The position numbers were made by a program, and so were the translations under genes. A stretch of 47,616 nt of DNA from Bacteroidales bacterium (GTDB taxonomy: Bacteria > Bacteroidota > Bacteroidia > Bacteroidales > UBA932), in assembly GCA_017509685.1 (NCBI GenBank), contig JAFWPA010000046.1, forward strand, positions 1 to 47,616, in the 5' to 3' direction. Shown piece after piece: positions 34,174 through 41,201 of this stretch. The notes beneath the pieces are model-generated. The model did not search any database, was not told where the DNA came from, and saw only the letters and a list, made by a program, of their open reading frames with translations. Position 1 is the first letter of the stretch, and each line of letters starts with the position of its first letter.

Positions 34174-34761
34174 CTACTCCCAAACTACCAGGGAACGGTC
34201 CAGAAGGATGGTTTTAGCTTCTCCCGGAGCACCTTCTATCCGGTATGGAACGGGGTCGTTTACCAATGTTCCCACGGCAGCGTTTACCCGGGCGATGTTC
34301 ACGTTGAGGTCGTTGGAAAAAATGTCCAGGATGCGGCCGATGCTGCGCTCAATCGCGGCCGGCTCCAGGCTTCGGCTCACCTTCCGGTAGATGGCGGCGA
34401 GCTCCTCCCGGTAATCCCAGATGCCCTTGAGCGGAATCCCCTCCGGATGACGCAGGAAGAGCAGCAGCACGGTCTTCGCCATCGGCCGGACTTTCAGTTC
34501 TTCCGGGCCGATGAACACCCGGTACCCCCTCGTGATGCGCACCTTCACCGGCTCCGGCCCGCAGAGCCGGTTCATCGGCCGGGAATCTGCCGGCAACCCC
34601 CGTCGCTGCAACTCCTGCGTTGCCCGCTGCACAAAACTTACCAGCTCCCGCGTCTCCTGCTCCTCCCAGCTGATTCCGTACAGCACCCCCGGTTCCTCCA
34701 GGCCGCTGCCCCGTCCCAGCAGGTAGTACAGCGCAAGTATGCCCCCATCTACGTTTTCCAT
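34174..34761 (-). CDS. protein of unknown function
   Basis: The 195-residue protein is soluble, with no signal peptide or membrane segment. I do not recognise a named family. The N-terminal part (MENVDGGILALYYLLGRGSG) is helical. The middle has a short beta region (VKVRITRGYRVFIGPEELKVRP) leading into AKTVLLLFLRHPEGIPLKGI, which could be a winged-helix-like fold. The C-terminal part is helix followed by a short strand region. The only ATG start that fits is 34761; a TTG two codons upstream is possible. TATCTTTG ends 3 nt before the ATG, as for two other genes in the window. It lies between rpmH and the RAYT gene on the same strand. Confidence 0.7.
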   Translation of the reverse strand: MENVDGGILALYYLLGRGSGLEEPGVLYGISWEEQETRELVSFVQRATQELQRRGLPADSRPMNRLCGPEPVKVRITRGYRVFIGPEELKVRPMAKTVLLLFLRHPEGIPLKGIWDYREELAAIYRKVSRSLEPAAIERSIGRILDIFSNDLNVNIARVNAAVGTLVNDPVPYRIEGAPGEAKTILLDRSLVVWE

Positions 34762-34807
34762 GCCCAAAGATAAGCAATCTCCGGTAGTGCCCTTTTGCGG
34801 CCCTGCT

Positions 34808-34891
34808 ACTAACTCGTTGAAAATCAGCGCTGTTGTGAGTTTTCTTTAGGCCCCCGGGGCTAAAGAAAAACACAAAACCCATTGATACACA
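34808..34891. repeat. 84-bp palindromic element, copy 2
   Basis: The stem is TTTTCTTTAG (34840-34849) with its complement CTAAAGAAAA (34860-34869) around a GC-rich centre. It aligns without gaps to 24004-24087 over 84 bp, about two-thirds identical by my count, with the same outer TTGATAnACA. It lies downstream of rpmH and may also end rpmH transcripts. The RAYT gene is about 760 bp away. Confidence 0.7.
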
Positions 34892-34952
34892 GTAAAATAA
34901 ACCGCGGGCAAAAAAATGCTCGCGGCTAAACTTAAGAAGAAGTAGCAAAAAA

Positions 34953-35105
34953 CTACCAGCGGTCTTCGTCGGAGACGGTGAGTTTCTTGCGGGCGTGACG
35001 ACGGCGGGCGCTCAGGACGCGACGGCCGTTGGCAGAAGCCATGCGGGCGCGGAAGCCGTGTTTGTTGACACGCTTGCGGCGGGAAGGTTGAAATGTTCTC
35101 TTCAT
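34953..35105 (-). CDS. rpmH: 50S ribosomal protein L34
   Basis: The 50-residue basic protein begins [19 protein letters not shown] and continues with [14 protein letters not shown], the unmistakable L34 sequence of the large ribosomal subunit. It has a strong own promoter (35142-35173). The usual neighbours rnpA and dnaA are not adjacent in this window, as is common in Bacteroidetes. Confidence 0.97.
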   Translation of the reverse strand: MKRTFQPSRRKRVNKHGFRARMASANGRRVLSARRRHARKKLTVSDEDRW

Positions 35106-35141
35106 GATATCTCTTTTTTACTATTTTTCGCGTAAGGACTG

Positions 35142-35173
35142 CAAAGGTAGCAATTTCCCGCGAAACCGCCAAA
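35142..35173 (-). promoter_or_regulatory. promoter of rpmH
   Basis: Minus strand: TTTG at 35173-35170, 20-nt spacer, TACCTTTG at 35149-35142, a perfect match to the consensus. The predicted start is near 35136, giving a leader of about 30 nt. Confidence 0.85.
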
Positions 35174-35188
35174 TTTTTTTAAGACTCT

Positions 35189-36109
35189 TCAGAGATTCTC
35201 CAGGTAAGCTTTCCTGAACCACCAAGAGCTGGGTGCGCCACCTTCCACCACGAATTTGATTCTGTTGTCCTCAATGAATAGCAGGGTGGGAACGGTGTGG
35301 GTGAAATGACTGAGGCTGTTGCCTACGCTGATTACCGGGAAAGTGATGTTGTAATAACTGTGGATGGCGTTATCCTTGTCCTCATTTACGGCCAGGCCGA
35401 TAACCTTGTCACAGATGGCCGGATCCTGATATTCCAAAATGGCAGGTAGGCTGTTGATGCAACTCACGCAGGAATAGGAAAAAACATAAACCGCGTATGT
35501 GGAATCCGGACTGGTTTGGATGAACTGGGGCAGAGGAGTATCCTCCACCTCCATGTCCAGCAGGGGGTGCTTCATGTTAATCCTTTCCTTGTAGAACTGA
35601 GGTAGTTCAAACGTATAACCGCTGAAGAATAGCGCGACAGCTACCCCCAACGCCCAAATGGTTATGCTCCACCCTGAGGTTTCCGGCCTATTGTCCACGG
35701 CTGGCTCCCATCCGATAATGAGCAGAAGTAGCAAGAGGACATTGCGGACATAGGTGGCCCAGGCAGGCATGTTGGCAACATCCAAGTTCCCGAAACAGCC
35801 GCAGTCCTCGATGCCATGAACTACGTTACCATAGAAGAATGCCCCGGTGAAAACGAGCAGGACTCCCATGGTGACCGGAACGCTGATGCGGGGATATAAA
35901 TCCAAAACAAGCGCCAGGCCCACTGCCATCTCCAAAACAGCAATGGCCGGCGCAAGAAAAGAAGTCCACGGAAACCCGTACGAAACAATGAGTTGTCCGA
36001 AAGCTTCCGTATCGGCCAATTTCCCCACACTGGAAAACAGGAATAATACTCCAACTAGTAACCTGGAAACGTATCTGAGCGTGGGAGAAATGACGAAAGA
36101 CTTACTCAT
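35189..36109 (-). CDS. MauE/DoxX-type membrane protein fused to a thioredoxin-like domain
   Basis: The 306-residue inner-membrane protein has four or five helices in the first 170 residues, including the MauE-type motif EDCGCFGN (C103, C105), followed by a periplasmic thioredoxin-like domain with SYSCVSCINS (C214-x-x-C217). The first part resembles MauE, which with MauD supports disulfide formation in methylamine dehydrogenase; the fused second domain could play the MauD-like part. The protein probably passes electrons across the membrane to or from a cysteine-rich client (inference). It begins 1 nt after the gene for an 8-cysteine lipoprotein, the obvious candidate partner. Confidence 0.8.
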   Translation of the reverse strand: MSKSFVISPTLRYVSRLLVGVLFLFSSVGKLADTEAFGQLIVSYGFPWTSFLAPAIAVLEMAVGLALVLDLYPRISVPVTMGVLLVFTGAFFYGNVVHGIEDCGCFGNLDVANMPAWATYVRNVLLLLLLIIGWEPAVDNRPETSGWSITIWALGVAVALFFSGYTFELPQFYKERINMKHPLLDMEVEDTPLPQFIQTSPDSTYAVYVFSYSCVSCINSLPAILEYQDPAICDKVIGLAVNEDKDNAIHSYYNITFPVISVGNSLSHFTHTVPTLLFIEDNRIKFVVEGGAPSSWWFRKAYLENL

Positions 36110-36110
36110 C

Positions 36111-36347
36111 TTATTCCCCTTCTATATGGCAGGTGCTGCAGGCATATCCGCTGGAACGGCAACCCTCCATGGTACTCCAGCATGTGCCGTGATTGTCGTT
36201 GTACTTGTAGGAACAGCATGCTTTTGCATTGGAGCACCAGTAGGGATAATCCGGGTCGGTGCAATGCTTGGATTTGGAACATCCGATGGCTGCGAGTAAA
36301 AGGACCAGCAGGATGCCCAGTCCGATGAATAGTCTCTTCCGTTTCAT
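36111..36347 (-). CDS. small cysteine-rich lipoprotein
   Basis: The 78-residue protein has a lipoprotein signal (MKRKRLFIGLGILLVLLLAAIGC) and a mature part of about 55 residues. After the lipid-bearing cysteine it contains eight cysteines (C29, C38, C44, C45, C56, C63, C70, C73) with the motifs YPYWCSNAKACC and GTCWSTMEGC. Eight cysteines in so short a chain imply about four disulfides. I do not recognise the family. The next gene, a MauE-thioredoxin fusion, is probably its oxidation or isomerisation partner. The start at 36347 is preferred over the ATG at 36353. Its promoter is at 36371-36400. Confidence 0.75.
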   Translation of the reverse strand: MKRKRLFIGLGILLVLLLAAIGCSKSKHCTDPDYPYWCSNAKACCSYKYNDNHGTCWSTMEGCRSSGYACSTCHIEGE

Positions 36348-36370
36348 AAGCATATGGTTTTCAACTGGGA

Positions 36371-36400
36371 CAAAAATACAAAAAAATACTTTATATCCAA
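36371..36400 (-). promoter_or_regulatory. promoter of cysteine-rich lipoprotein and MauE-Trx operon
   Basis: Minus strand: TTG at 36400-36398, 19-nt spacer, TATTTTTG at 36378-36371. The predicted start is near 36364, about 17 nt before the ATG. Confidence 0.7.
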
Positions 36401-36410
36401 TGGGTTAAGT

Positions 36411-37055
36411 CTATTTTTCAATATGAATCACCAATTTGCCGTCATAGTACGGGTCCTGGAGCCAGGAGGAGACGGGCCAGGTGTGTACGGAGCCGCGGGG
36501 GAGCCGATGCCGGGCCATCACGGTGGCAATCTCTTCCACCACGTCGCCGCCTTTCAGGTACAGGATGCCGCGGCGGTACTTGCCTTTGACCCAGGGATAG
36601 AAGTCCACCAGGGAAGCTACGGCGCGGGACACCACAAAGTCGAAGGTCTGGGGCAGGTTCTCGGCGCGCTCGTGAACCACCTCCACGTTGGAAAGCCCCA
36701 GTGAAGACGCCACCGCCTGTGCCACGATGGTCTTTTTCCCCACCGAATCGCACAGTACAAAGTGGGCCGATGGAAACAGGATGGCCAGCGGAATCCCTGG
36801 GAATCCGCCGCCGGTGCCCAGGTCCAGGACCTTGGAAGAAGCGAACGTTTCATAGAGCCCCGGCACCGTCTGAAGATACCGGGCAATGGCCAGCGAGTGC
36901 AGCACGTGATGGTCGTACAGTGCGTCGATGTCCTTGCGGGAGATGACGTTGATCTGGGCGTTCCACTCCCGGTACAGCCCGTCCAGGGCCTCGAAGGAGG
37001 CCATCTGTGCCGGCGTCAGGGAGAAATCGGCCTGCAGGAGTTCCTTCCAGTTCAT
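36411..37055 (-). CDS. rsmG: 16S rRNA (guanine-527 N7)-methyltransferase RsmG
   Basis: The 214-residue protein is the SAM-dependent methyltransferase that forms m7G527 in 16S rRNA. The Rossmann motif is KVLDLGTGGGFPGIPLAI, with the family stretches NVISRKDIDALYDHHVLHSL before it and DFVVSRAVASL after it. Length is standard. Its start overlaps the stop of the sigma-factor gene by 4 bases (ATGA type), placing it third in a polA-sigma-rsmG operon. Confidence 0.96.
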   Translation of the reverse strand: MNWKELLQADFSLTPAQMASFEALDGLYREWNAQINVISRKDIDALYDHHVLHSLAIARYLQTVPGLYETFASSKVLDLGTGGGFPGIPLAILFPSAHFVLCDSVGKKTIVAQAVASSLGLSNVEVVHERAENLPQTFDFVVSRAVASLVDFYPWVKGKYRRGILYLKGGDVVEEIATVMARHRLPRGSVHTWPVSSWLQDPYYDGKLVIHIEK

Positions 37056-37603
37056 TCCACTTCCCCCCGGAGCATCATTTCGGCCAGGTGTTGCTTGCCC
37101 CGGCGGATGCGCGTGCGGACCGTATTCAGCTCCAGGTCCAGCTCCTTCGCAATCTCTTCGTATTCCAATTCTTCTATCATATACTTGATCATCACGTCTT
37201 TATACAGCGACGGCAGTTCGTCGATGAAGCCCATCAGCCGGCTGTGGACCTCGTCGTTGATGATTTCCTCTTCCGGGGTGTAGTCCGTGAGCTGGGGGCT
37301 GCCGCTGCTACTGCCCTCTTTTTTCTGGTCCTCCCGCTGGATGCTGGAGAGGTGGTCCAGCGCCGTGCGGGTGGCGATGGTGAGCAGCCACGGCCGGAAC
37401 TCCCGGGTCTGGTCGAAGGACGGCAGGGCGGCGAACGCCTTCTGGAAGCTTTCCAGCACCACGTCGTCTATGTCGGCCTTCCAATGGAAATAGCCGCTCA
37501 CGCGCCCGCGGACCGCCTTTTCGTATACCTGATACAGCATACGGTAGGCCGTCTGGTCGCCGGCAACGGCCCGTGCGATGATGTCTTTTTCGTTGGCTTC
37601 CAT
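37052..37603 (-). CDS. ECF-type RNA polymerase sigma factor
   Basis: The 183-residue protein has sigma region 2 (about 20-90, with YRMLYQVYEKAVRG and FRPWLLTIATRTALDHL) and region 4 (about 120-175, with LPSLYKDVMIKYMIEELEYEEIAKEL and the helix-turn-helix ending NTVRTRIRRGKQHL). No anti-sigma gene is adjacent; instead it is 1 nt after the polA stop codon and overlaps rsmG. The promoter it recognises cannot be told from the sequence. Confidence 0.93.
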   Translation of the reverse strand: MEANEKDIIARAVAGDQTAYRMLYQVYEKAVRGRVSGYFHWKADIDDVVLESFQKAFAALPSFDQTREFRPWLLTIATRTALDHLSSIQREDQKKEGSSSGSPQLTDYTPEEEIINDEVHSRLMGFIDELPSLYKDVMIKYMIEELEYEEIAKELDLELNTVRTRIRRGKQHLAEMMLRGEVE

Positions 37604-37604
37604 A

Positions 37605-38819
37605 TCAATGTGCTTCCAGCCAGTTGATGCCCGCGCTGCATTCCACCGTGAGCGGAACGGACAGCCGGATTACATTTTCCATTACATCCTTTACCAGCGC
37701 CTGCAGGGCCGGTACTTCGTCGGGCAGGGCGTCGAACAGGAGTTCGTCGTGGATCTGCAGCACCATCTTGCTGCGAAGACCGGCTTCCTTCATGCGGGCC
37801 GCCACGCCTATCATTGCCAGTTTGATGATATCGGCCGATGTCCCCTGGATGGGTGCGTTCACCGCGTTCCGCTCGGCCAGGGCACGCACGGTGGCGTTGC
37901 GGGCCGATATATCCGGCAGGTACCTCCGCCGCCCGAAAAGGGTTTCCACGTAGCCGTTCTCCCGCGCGAAGGCGATGCTGTCGTCGATGAAGGAACGGAT
38001 GGCCGGGAAGGAGGCGAAGTACCCGTCGATGAGCTCCTTGGCGGCGCTGCGGGACATATGCAGCCGCTGGGCCAGGCCGAAGGAGGAGATGCCGTACATG
38101 ATGCCGAAGTTGGCCGTCTTGGCCATTCCGCGCTGCTCCCGCGTGACCTCCTCTACAGGTATGCCGAAGATCTTGGCGGCCGTGGCGGCGTGTACGTCCA
38201 CGCCGTCCCGGAATGCCTGCGTGAGGTGGGCGTCGCAGCTGAGGTGCGCCATGATGCGCAACTCTATCTGCGAGTAGTCGGCGCTCACGATGAGTCCGTC
38301 GGGCGTGCCGGGCACGAAGGCCTTGCGGATCTCTTTTCCACGCTCAGACCGGACGGGGATGTTCTGCAGGTTGGGGTTGGAACTGGACAACCGTCCGGTT
38401 GCCGTAAGTGCCTGGTTGAACGTGGTATGCACGCGCCCGTCTACAGGAGAAATGTAGGAGGGGAAGGGCTCTATGTAAGTGGAGAGCAGTTTTTTCACTG
38501 CCCGGAATTCCAGGATTTCTTCCACGATGGGATGGCGGTCGGCAATGGCCACCAGCGTGGCTTCATCGGTGGAGTACTGGCTCTTGGAGCCGCTTTTCTT
38601 GGCCTTGGGATCCAGCTTCAGCTTGTCGAAGAGGACGTCTCCCACCTGCTTGGGGGAAGAGATGTTCAGCTCCGGTTCTCCGGCCAGTTCCCGGATGTGC
38701 GCCTCGCGCTGGACCAGTTCCTTGCGCAGGCCGTCGGCAAAGACTCTCAGCTGTTCCATATCCACCTTCACGCCGTCGCGTTCCATCTGCGCCAGCACTT
38801 TGGCCAGGGGCTCTTCCAT
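37605..38819 (-). CDS. polA: DNA polymerase I, C-terminal polymerase domain (separated by frameshift)
   Basis: This 404-residue open frame holds the family-A polymerase domain. Motif A is LIVSADYSQIELRIMAHL, motif B is RGMAKTANFGIMYGISSFG, and motif C is LQIHDELLFDALPDE. It ends normally. It lies in a different frame from the N-terminal part: conserved sequence continues upstream of the ATG at 38819 as ELPPFYDQMEEP, so this ATG is not a natural gene start. One added base near 38843, or one added C in the six-C run (38832-38837 on the plus strand), would join the two frames. Assembly or sequencing error is the simplest reading, because polA is normally intact. Confidence 0.9.
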   Translation of the reverse strand: MEEPLAKVLAQMERDGVKVDMEQLRVFADGLRKELVQREAHIRELAGEPELNISSPKQVGDVLFDKLKLDPKAKKSGSKSQYSTDEATLVAIADRHPIVEEILEFRAVKKLLSTYIEPFPSYISPVDGRVHTTFNQALTATGRLSSSNPNLQNIPVRSERGKEIRKAFVPGTPDGLIVSADYSQIELRIMAHLSCDAHLTQAFRDGVDVHAATAAKIFGIPVEEVTREQRGMAKTANFGIMYGISSFGLAQRLHMSRSAAKELIDGYFASFPAIRSFIDDSIAFARENGYVETLFGRRRYLPDISARNATVRALAERNAVNAPIQGTSADIIKLAMIGVAARMKEAGLRSKMVLQIHDELLFDALPDEVPALQALVKDVMENVIRLSVPLTVECSAGINWLEAH

Positions 38820-40228
38820 TTGGTCGTAGAAGGGGGGCAGTTCTTCCGCAGCCGGTCTCCCAGCGGAATCATCACCGCCGCTTCCCTAAGGCGCGGGGAG
38901 TCTTCTTCCTCGGGTGCCTCGTCAAACAGGGAGCCGGTGGTTGCCGGGGCCGATTCCTCCAGCGACACCCCCAGATACGTCTGGGCCAGTGCCGCCAGTT
39001 CGTGGCTGCGTTCAGGGTTCAGCACATAGTGCATCAGCTGGATGTCGTTCCAGGTACCGTTCAGGGCTATTCCTTCGGCCGCAAGCAAGTTGGCCGTCTT
39101 CTTTAGGTCCACGCCGTATTTGGCCACGGAAGCGTCTTCCAGGATGGTTTTCGCCTCCTGCAGCGGCATCTGCGACACATTGCCCTCCACCGCCAGGATG
39201 AGTTGCGCCCCGCTGGGGACCAGGCCCACCTTGCCGGCTTTGCGGGCATCGGCCAAAAGGGCCGGCCCGTGCACGGATATGGGGGAAACGGTGCACGGAC
39301 CCTCGTTTTTCGCCGGCCCGTGCACGGATTCGGGGGTATTGGTGCTCGGGGTGCCGGTGAGATGGCCGGCGAGGTATTTCCGGAGGGAAGAGAATTCGTA
39401 TTGGTTGAACAGTTCGGCCAGCCGGGGCTGGAACTGTCCGGTAAAGCGCATGTCTTCCAGGGATACGGGAAGGTCCATGTCCGTTTTGATGGTGACCAGG
39501 GCCTTGGAGAGGTCTATATGCGGCCGGGCCTCCTCGAACTGCGCCTGCAGGCGGGGCGTGAGTTCGGAAAGATGGTCATAGATGTTCTCTACGCTGCCGT
39601 ATTTGGCAATGAGCTTGGCGGCGCCCACTTCGCCCACGCCTTTCACGCCGGGCACGTTGTCGGCGGTGTCGCCGCAGATGGCCAGCATGTCGATGACCTG
39701 GACGGGCTCCGAAATACCCCATTTCTCGCAGAGGGATGCTTCGGTGACCAGTTCGGCGTCGGTCCCCGATTTTCCGGGCTTCAGTTGGAAGGCGTGCGGG
39801 CCGATGAGCTGCCCGTAATCCTTGTCCGGCGTTACCATGTACACGTCCAGGTTGTCGCCGGCGAATTGGGTGGCGGCCGATCCCAGGACGTCGTCGGCCT
39901 CAAAGCCGGGGATGCACAACACGGGGATGTTCATACTCTGCACCAGCTCCGTGAGGGGCTCCAGGGCCTCGATCACCAGCTGCGGGGTAGGGGGACGCGT
40001 CCCCTTGTATTCGGGGTACATCTGGTTGCGGAACGTGCCGCCCGGCGGGTCGAAGGCCACCGCCACGTGGGTGGGCTTTTCCCGCTCCAGCATCTCCAGG
40101 AGGTACTTGGTGAAGCCGAAGAGGATAGACATATCGGCCCCCTTGGAGTTCACCATGGGCCTGCGCAGGAAAGCGTAGTACATCTTGAACACCAGCGCGT
40201 GCCCGTCTATGAGGAAAAGTTTATCCAT
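38768..40228 (-). CDS. polA: DNA polymerase I, N-terminal nuclease part (separated by frameshift)
   Basis: This frame encodes the 5'-3' exonuclease domain (MDKLFLIDGHALVFKMYYAF, then CIPGFEADDVLG, VTPDKDYGQLI and DNVPGVKGVGEVGAAKLI) and the degraded 3'-5' exonuclease-like domain. The true reading is lost after GDRLRK near 38845; the remaining 26 residues are out of frame. The start at 40228 is preferred. The linker between the nuclease and exonuclease-like domains contains two SVHGPA peptides encoded by a 51-bp repeat. I see no DxE motif where the proofreading exonuclease should have it, so proofreading is probably absent. A TATCTTTG box lies 6 nt before the ATG. Confidence 0.9.
   Translation of the reverse strand: MDKLFLIDGHALVFKMYYAFLRRPMVNSKGADMSILFGFTKYLLEMLEREKPTHVAVAFDPPGGTFRNQMYPEYKGTRPPTPQLVIEALEPLTELVQSMNIPVLCIPGFEADDVLGSAATQFAGDNLDVYMVTPDKDYGQLIGPHAFQLKPGKSGTDAELVTEASLCEKWGISEPVQVIDMLAICGDTADNVPGVKGVGEVGAAKLIAKYGSVENIYDHLSELTPRLQAQFEEARPHIDLSKALVTIKTDMDLPVSLEDMRFTGQFQPRLAELFNQYEFSSLRKYLAGHLTGTPSTNTPESVHGPAKNEGPCTVSPISVHGPALLADARKAGKVGLVPSGAQLILAVEGNVSQMPLQEAKTILEDASVAKYGVDLKKTANLLAAEGIALNGTWNDIQLMHYVLNPERSHELAALAQTYLGVSLEESAPATTGSLFDEAPEEEDSPRLREAAVMIPLGDRLRKNCPPSTTKWKSPWPKCWRRWNATA
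39261..39350. repeat. 51-bp direct repeat within the polA linker
   Basis: GCCGGCCCGTGCACGGAT occurs at 39261-39278 and 39312-39329, a period of 51 bp (17 codons, so the frame is kept). Each copy contains the palindrome CCGTGCACGG, and a third GTGCACGGA lies between them at 39291. A decayed copy follows at 39342. The repeat lies in a non-conserved linker. Confidence 0.75.
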
Positions 40229-40234
40229 AACTTT

Positions 40235-40242
40235 CAAAGATA
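40235..40242 (-). promoter_or_regulatory. possible -7 element of polA
   Basis: Minus strand TATCTTTG matches TAnnTTTG and ends 6 nt before the polA ATG. I find no -33 TTTG at the proper distance, so this is a weak call or a leaderless promoter. Confidence 0.4.
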
Positions 40243-40279
40243 CAAAAAATAATATAAATACTCTTTTTCCTTCAAGATG

Positions 40280-40312
40280 TTTGTTTTCGAAATAAAAAAA
40301 TGATTACATTTG
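40280..40312 (+). promoter_or_regulatory. promoter of the RHH/PIN toxin-antitoxin operon
   Basis: TTTG at 40280-40283, 21-nt spacer, TACATTTG at 40305-40312. The predicted start of transcription is near 40318, so the antitoxin mRNA has almost no leader, or starts translation at 40330. Confidence 0.75.
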
Positions 40313-40329
40313 CAAAAATGATATCAAAA

Positions 40330-40596
40330 ATGGAAACGGTTACAAGAATACAGACGGTTATCCGGCTTCAGCCGGAAGTAATGGAACGGGTGAAATACCG
40401 CGCCAAGGGCAAGAAAATGTCCGTGAACGCCTATGTGGAAAGCGTGCTGGATGCGGCTACAAGGGCCCCCATCCCCAAACTGACCAAGGATTTTAAGATT
40501 GACCCTTTGATTGAGAAATTGAGTGGCATCATTCCGGCTCCCACTAAGGAAATGCTGGAATCGGACGATCGGCTGGCCTATATCCTTAGCAAGTAA
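40330..40596 (+). CDS. ribbon-helix-helix antitoxin
   Basis: The protein of 88 residues has an N-terminal ribbon-helix-helix DNA-binding domain (TRIQTVIRLQPEVMERVKYRAKGKKMSVNAYVESVL split over a strand and two helices) and a C-terminal tail likely to wrap the toxin. It should repress its own promoter and neutralise the PIN-domain toxin encoded next. The start at 40330 is chosen because the promoter places transcription start near 40318; the ATG at 40318 is possible if the mRNA is leaderless. The stop codon overlaps the toxin ATG (TAATG). Confidence 0.75.
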   Translation: METVTRIQTVIRLQPEVMERVKYRAKGKKMSVNAYVESVLDAATRAPIPKLTKDFKIDPLIEKLSGIIPAPTKEMLESDDRLAYILSK

Positions 40597-41033
40597 TGGT
40601 GAAAGCATTCATAGACACCAATGTCTTTTTGGACCTGATCCTTGAAAACCGTCCGGAGAATCCGGTGGCAAGAAAAGTGTTTTCTGCCGCCCGTGCGGGT
40701 TATTTCGAGTGTTGCGTCTCTACGCAAAGTATTATAGATGCCGCTTATACTGCCAAAAAAAGCGGGATGGGTTTCGAATCCTTCAAGTCTATTTTGCAGC
40801 ACCTTCTGTCTTTTGTAAAAATTCTGGCTATTGACGAACTGGACCTGCTGTGGGCCGTTTCCAACCACAGCGGAGACTTTGAAGACGACGCACAGTATGC
40901 CAGCGCATACAACGGCGTATGCGATTATTTCATTACACGGGATGTTGCCCTTTTAAAGCTCAATACCCCCATCTGTCCCATGACCGTCATCTCCCCGCAG
41001 GACTTTGTGGCGGCCATGGAGGCGGGGGACTGA
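40596..41033 (+). CDS. PIN-domain toxin (VapC-like ribonuclease)
   Basis: The 145-residue protein has the PIN nuclease fold. Acidic metal-binding residues are seen in FIDTNVFLDLILENRP (first Asp), in the central DFEDDAQYASA, and in CDYFITRD near the end. PIN toxins cut RNA, often tRNA or rRNA, when the antitoxin is lost. It is translationally coupled to the RHH antitoxin gene by a 1-base overlap. A weak hairpin (41034-41055) follows the stop codon. Confidence 0.88.
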   Translation: MVKAFIDTNVFLDLILENRPENPVARKVFSAARAGYFECCVSTQSIIDAAYTAKKSGMGFESFKSILQHLLSFVKILAIDELDLLWAVSNHSGDFEDDAQYASAYNGVCDYFITRDVALLKLNTPICPMTVISPQDFVAAMEAGD

Positions 41034-41135
41034 TCCCGCAATCCAATCAGCGGGAGTACGTCAATAGCTAGTCCTCTTCAGTAATTCTTACCCTCACTTG
41101 GGTGTTAAGCCTGCGTCGCCTAGGCTGGACCCTTT

Positions 41136-41167
41136 TTTGTGGTTTTAATCTGATTTTCATATATTTG
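41136..41167 (+). promoter_or_regulatory. promoter of the Sel1-repeat gene cluster
   Basis: TTTG at 41136-41139, 20-nt spacer, TATATTTG at 41160-41167, a perfect consensus match. The predicted start is near 41174, giving a leader of about 28 nt. The 160-bp gap before it holds two small hairpins (41034-41055 and 41108-41126) and no gene. Confidence 0.8.
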
Positions 41168-41201
41168 CAGAAAAGAGTAATCCATTATTCCCTATATGAT
41201 T

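Noticed and set aside
35189-36347. A methylamine dehydrogenase (mau) cluster.
   Set aside because: The MauE resemblance is real, but the cysteine-rich protein is far too short for the MauA subunit and lacks its conserved Trp pair context; no large subunit or other mau genes are present.
38768-38819. Programmed frameshifting in polA.
   Set aside because: No slippery heptamer with a downstream structure is evident in the coding strand, and polA is not known to use it; a one-base error explains the data more simply.
41034-41126. Small hairpins after the toxin gene as Rho-independent terminators.
   Set aside because: The first has no T-run; the second has a 5-bp stem and its T-run is separated by six bases and serves as the -33 element of the next promoter. 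Neither is convincing.
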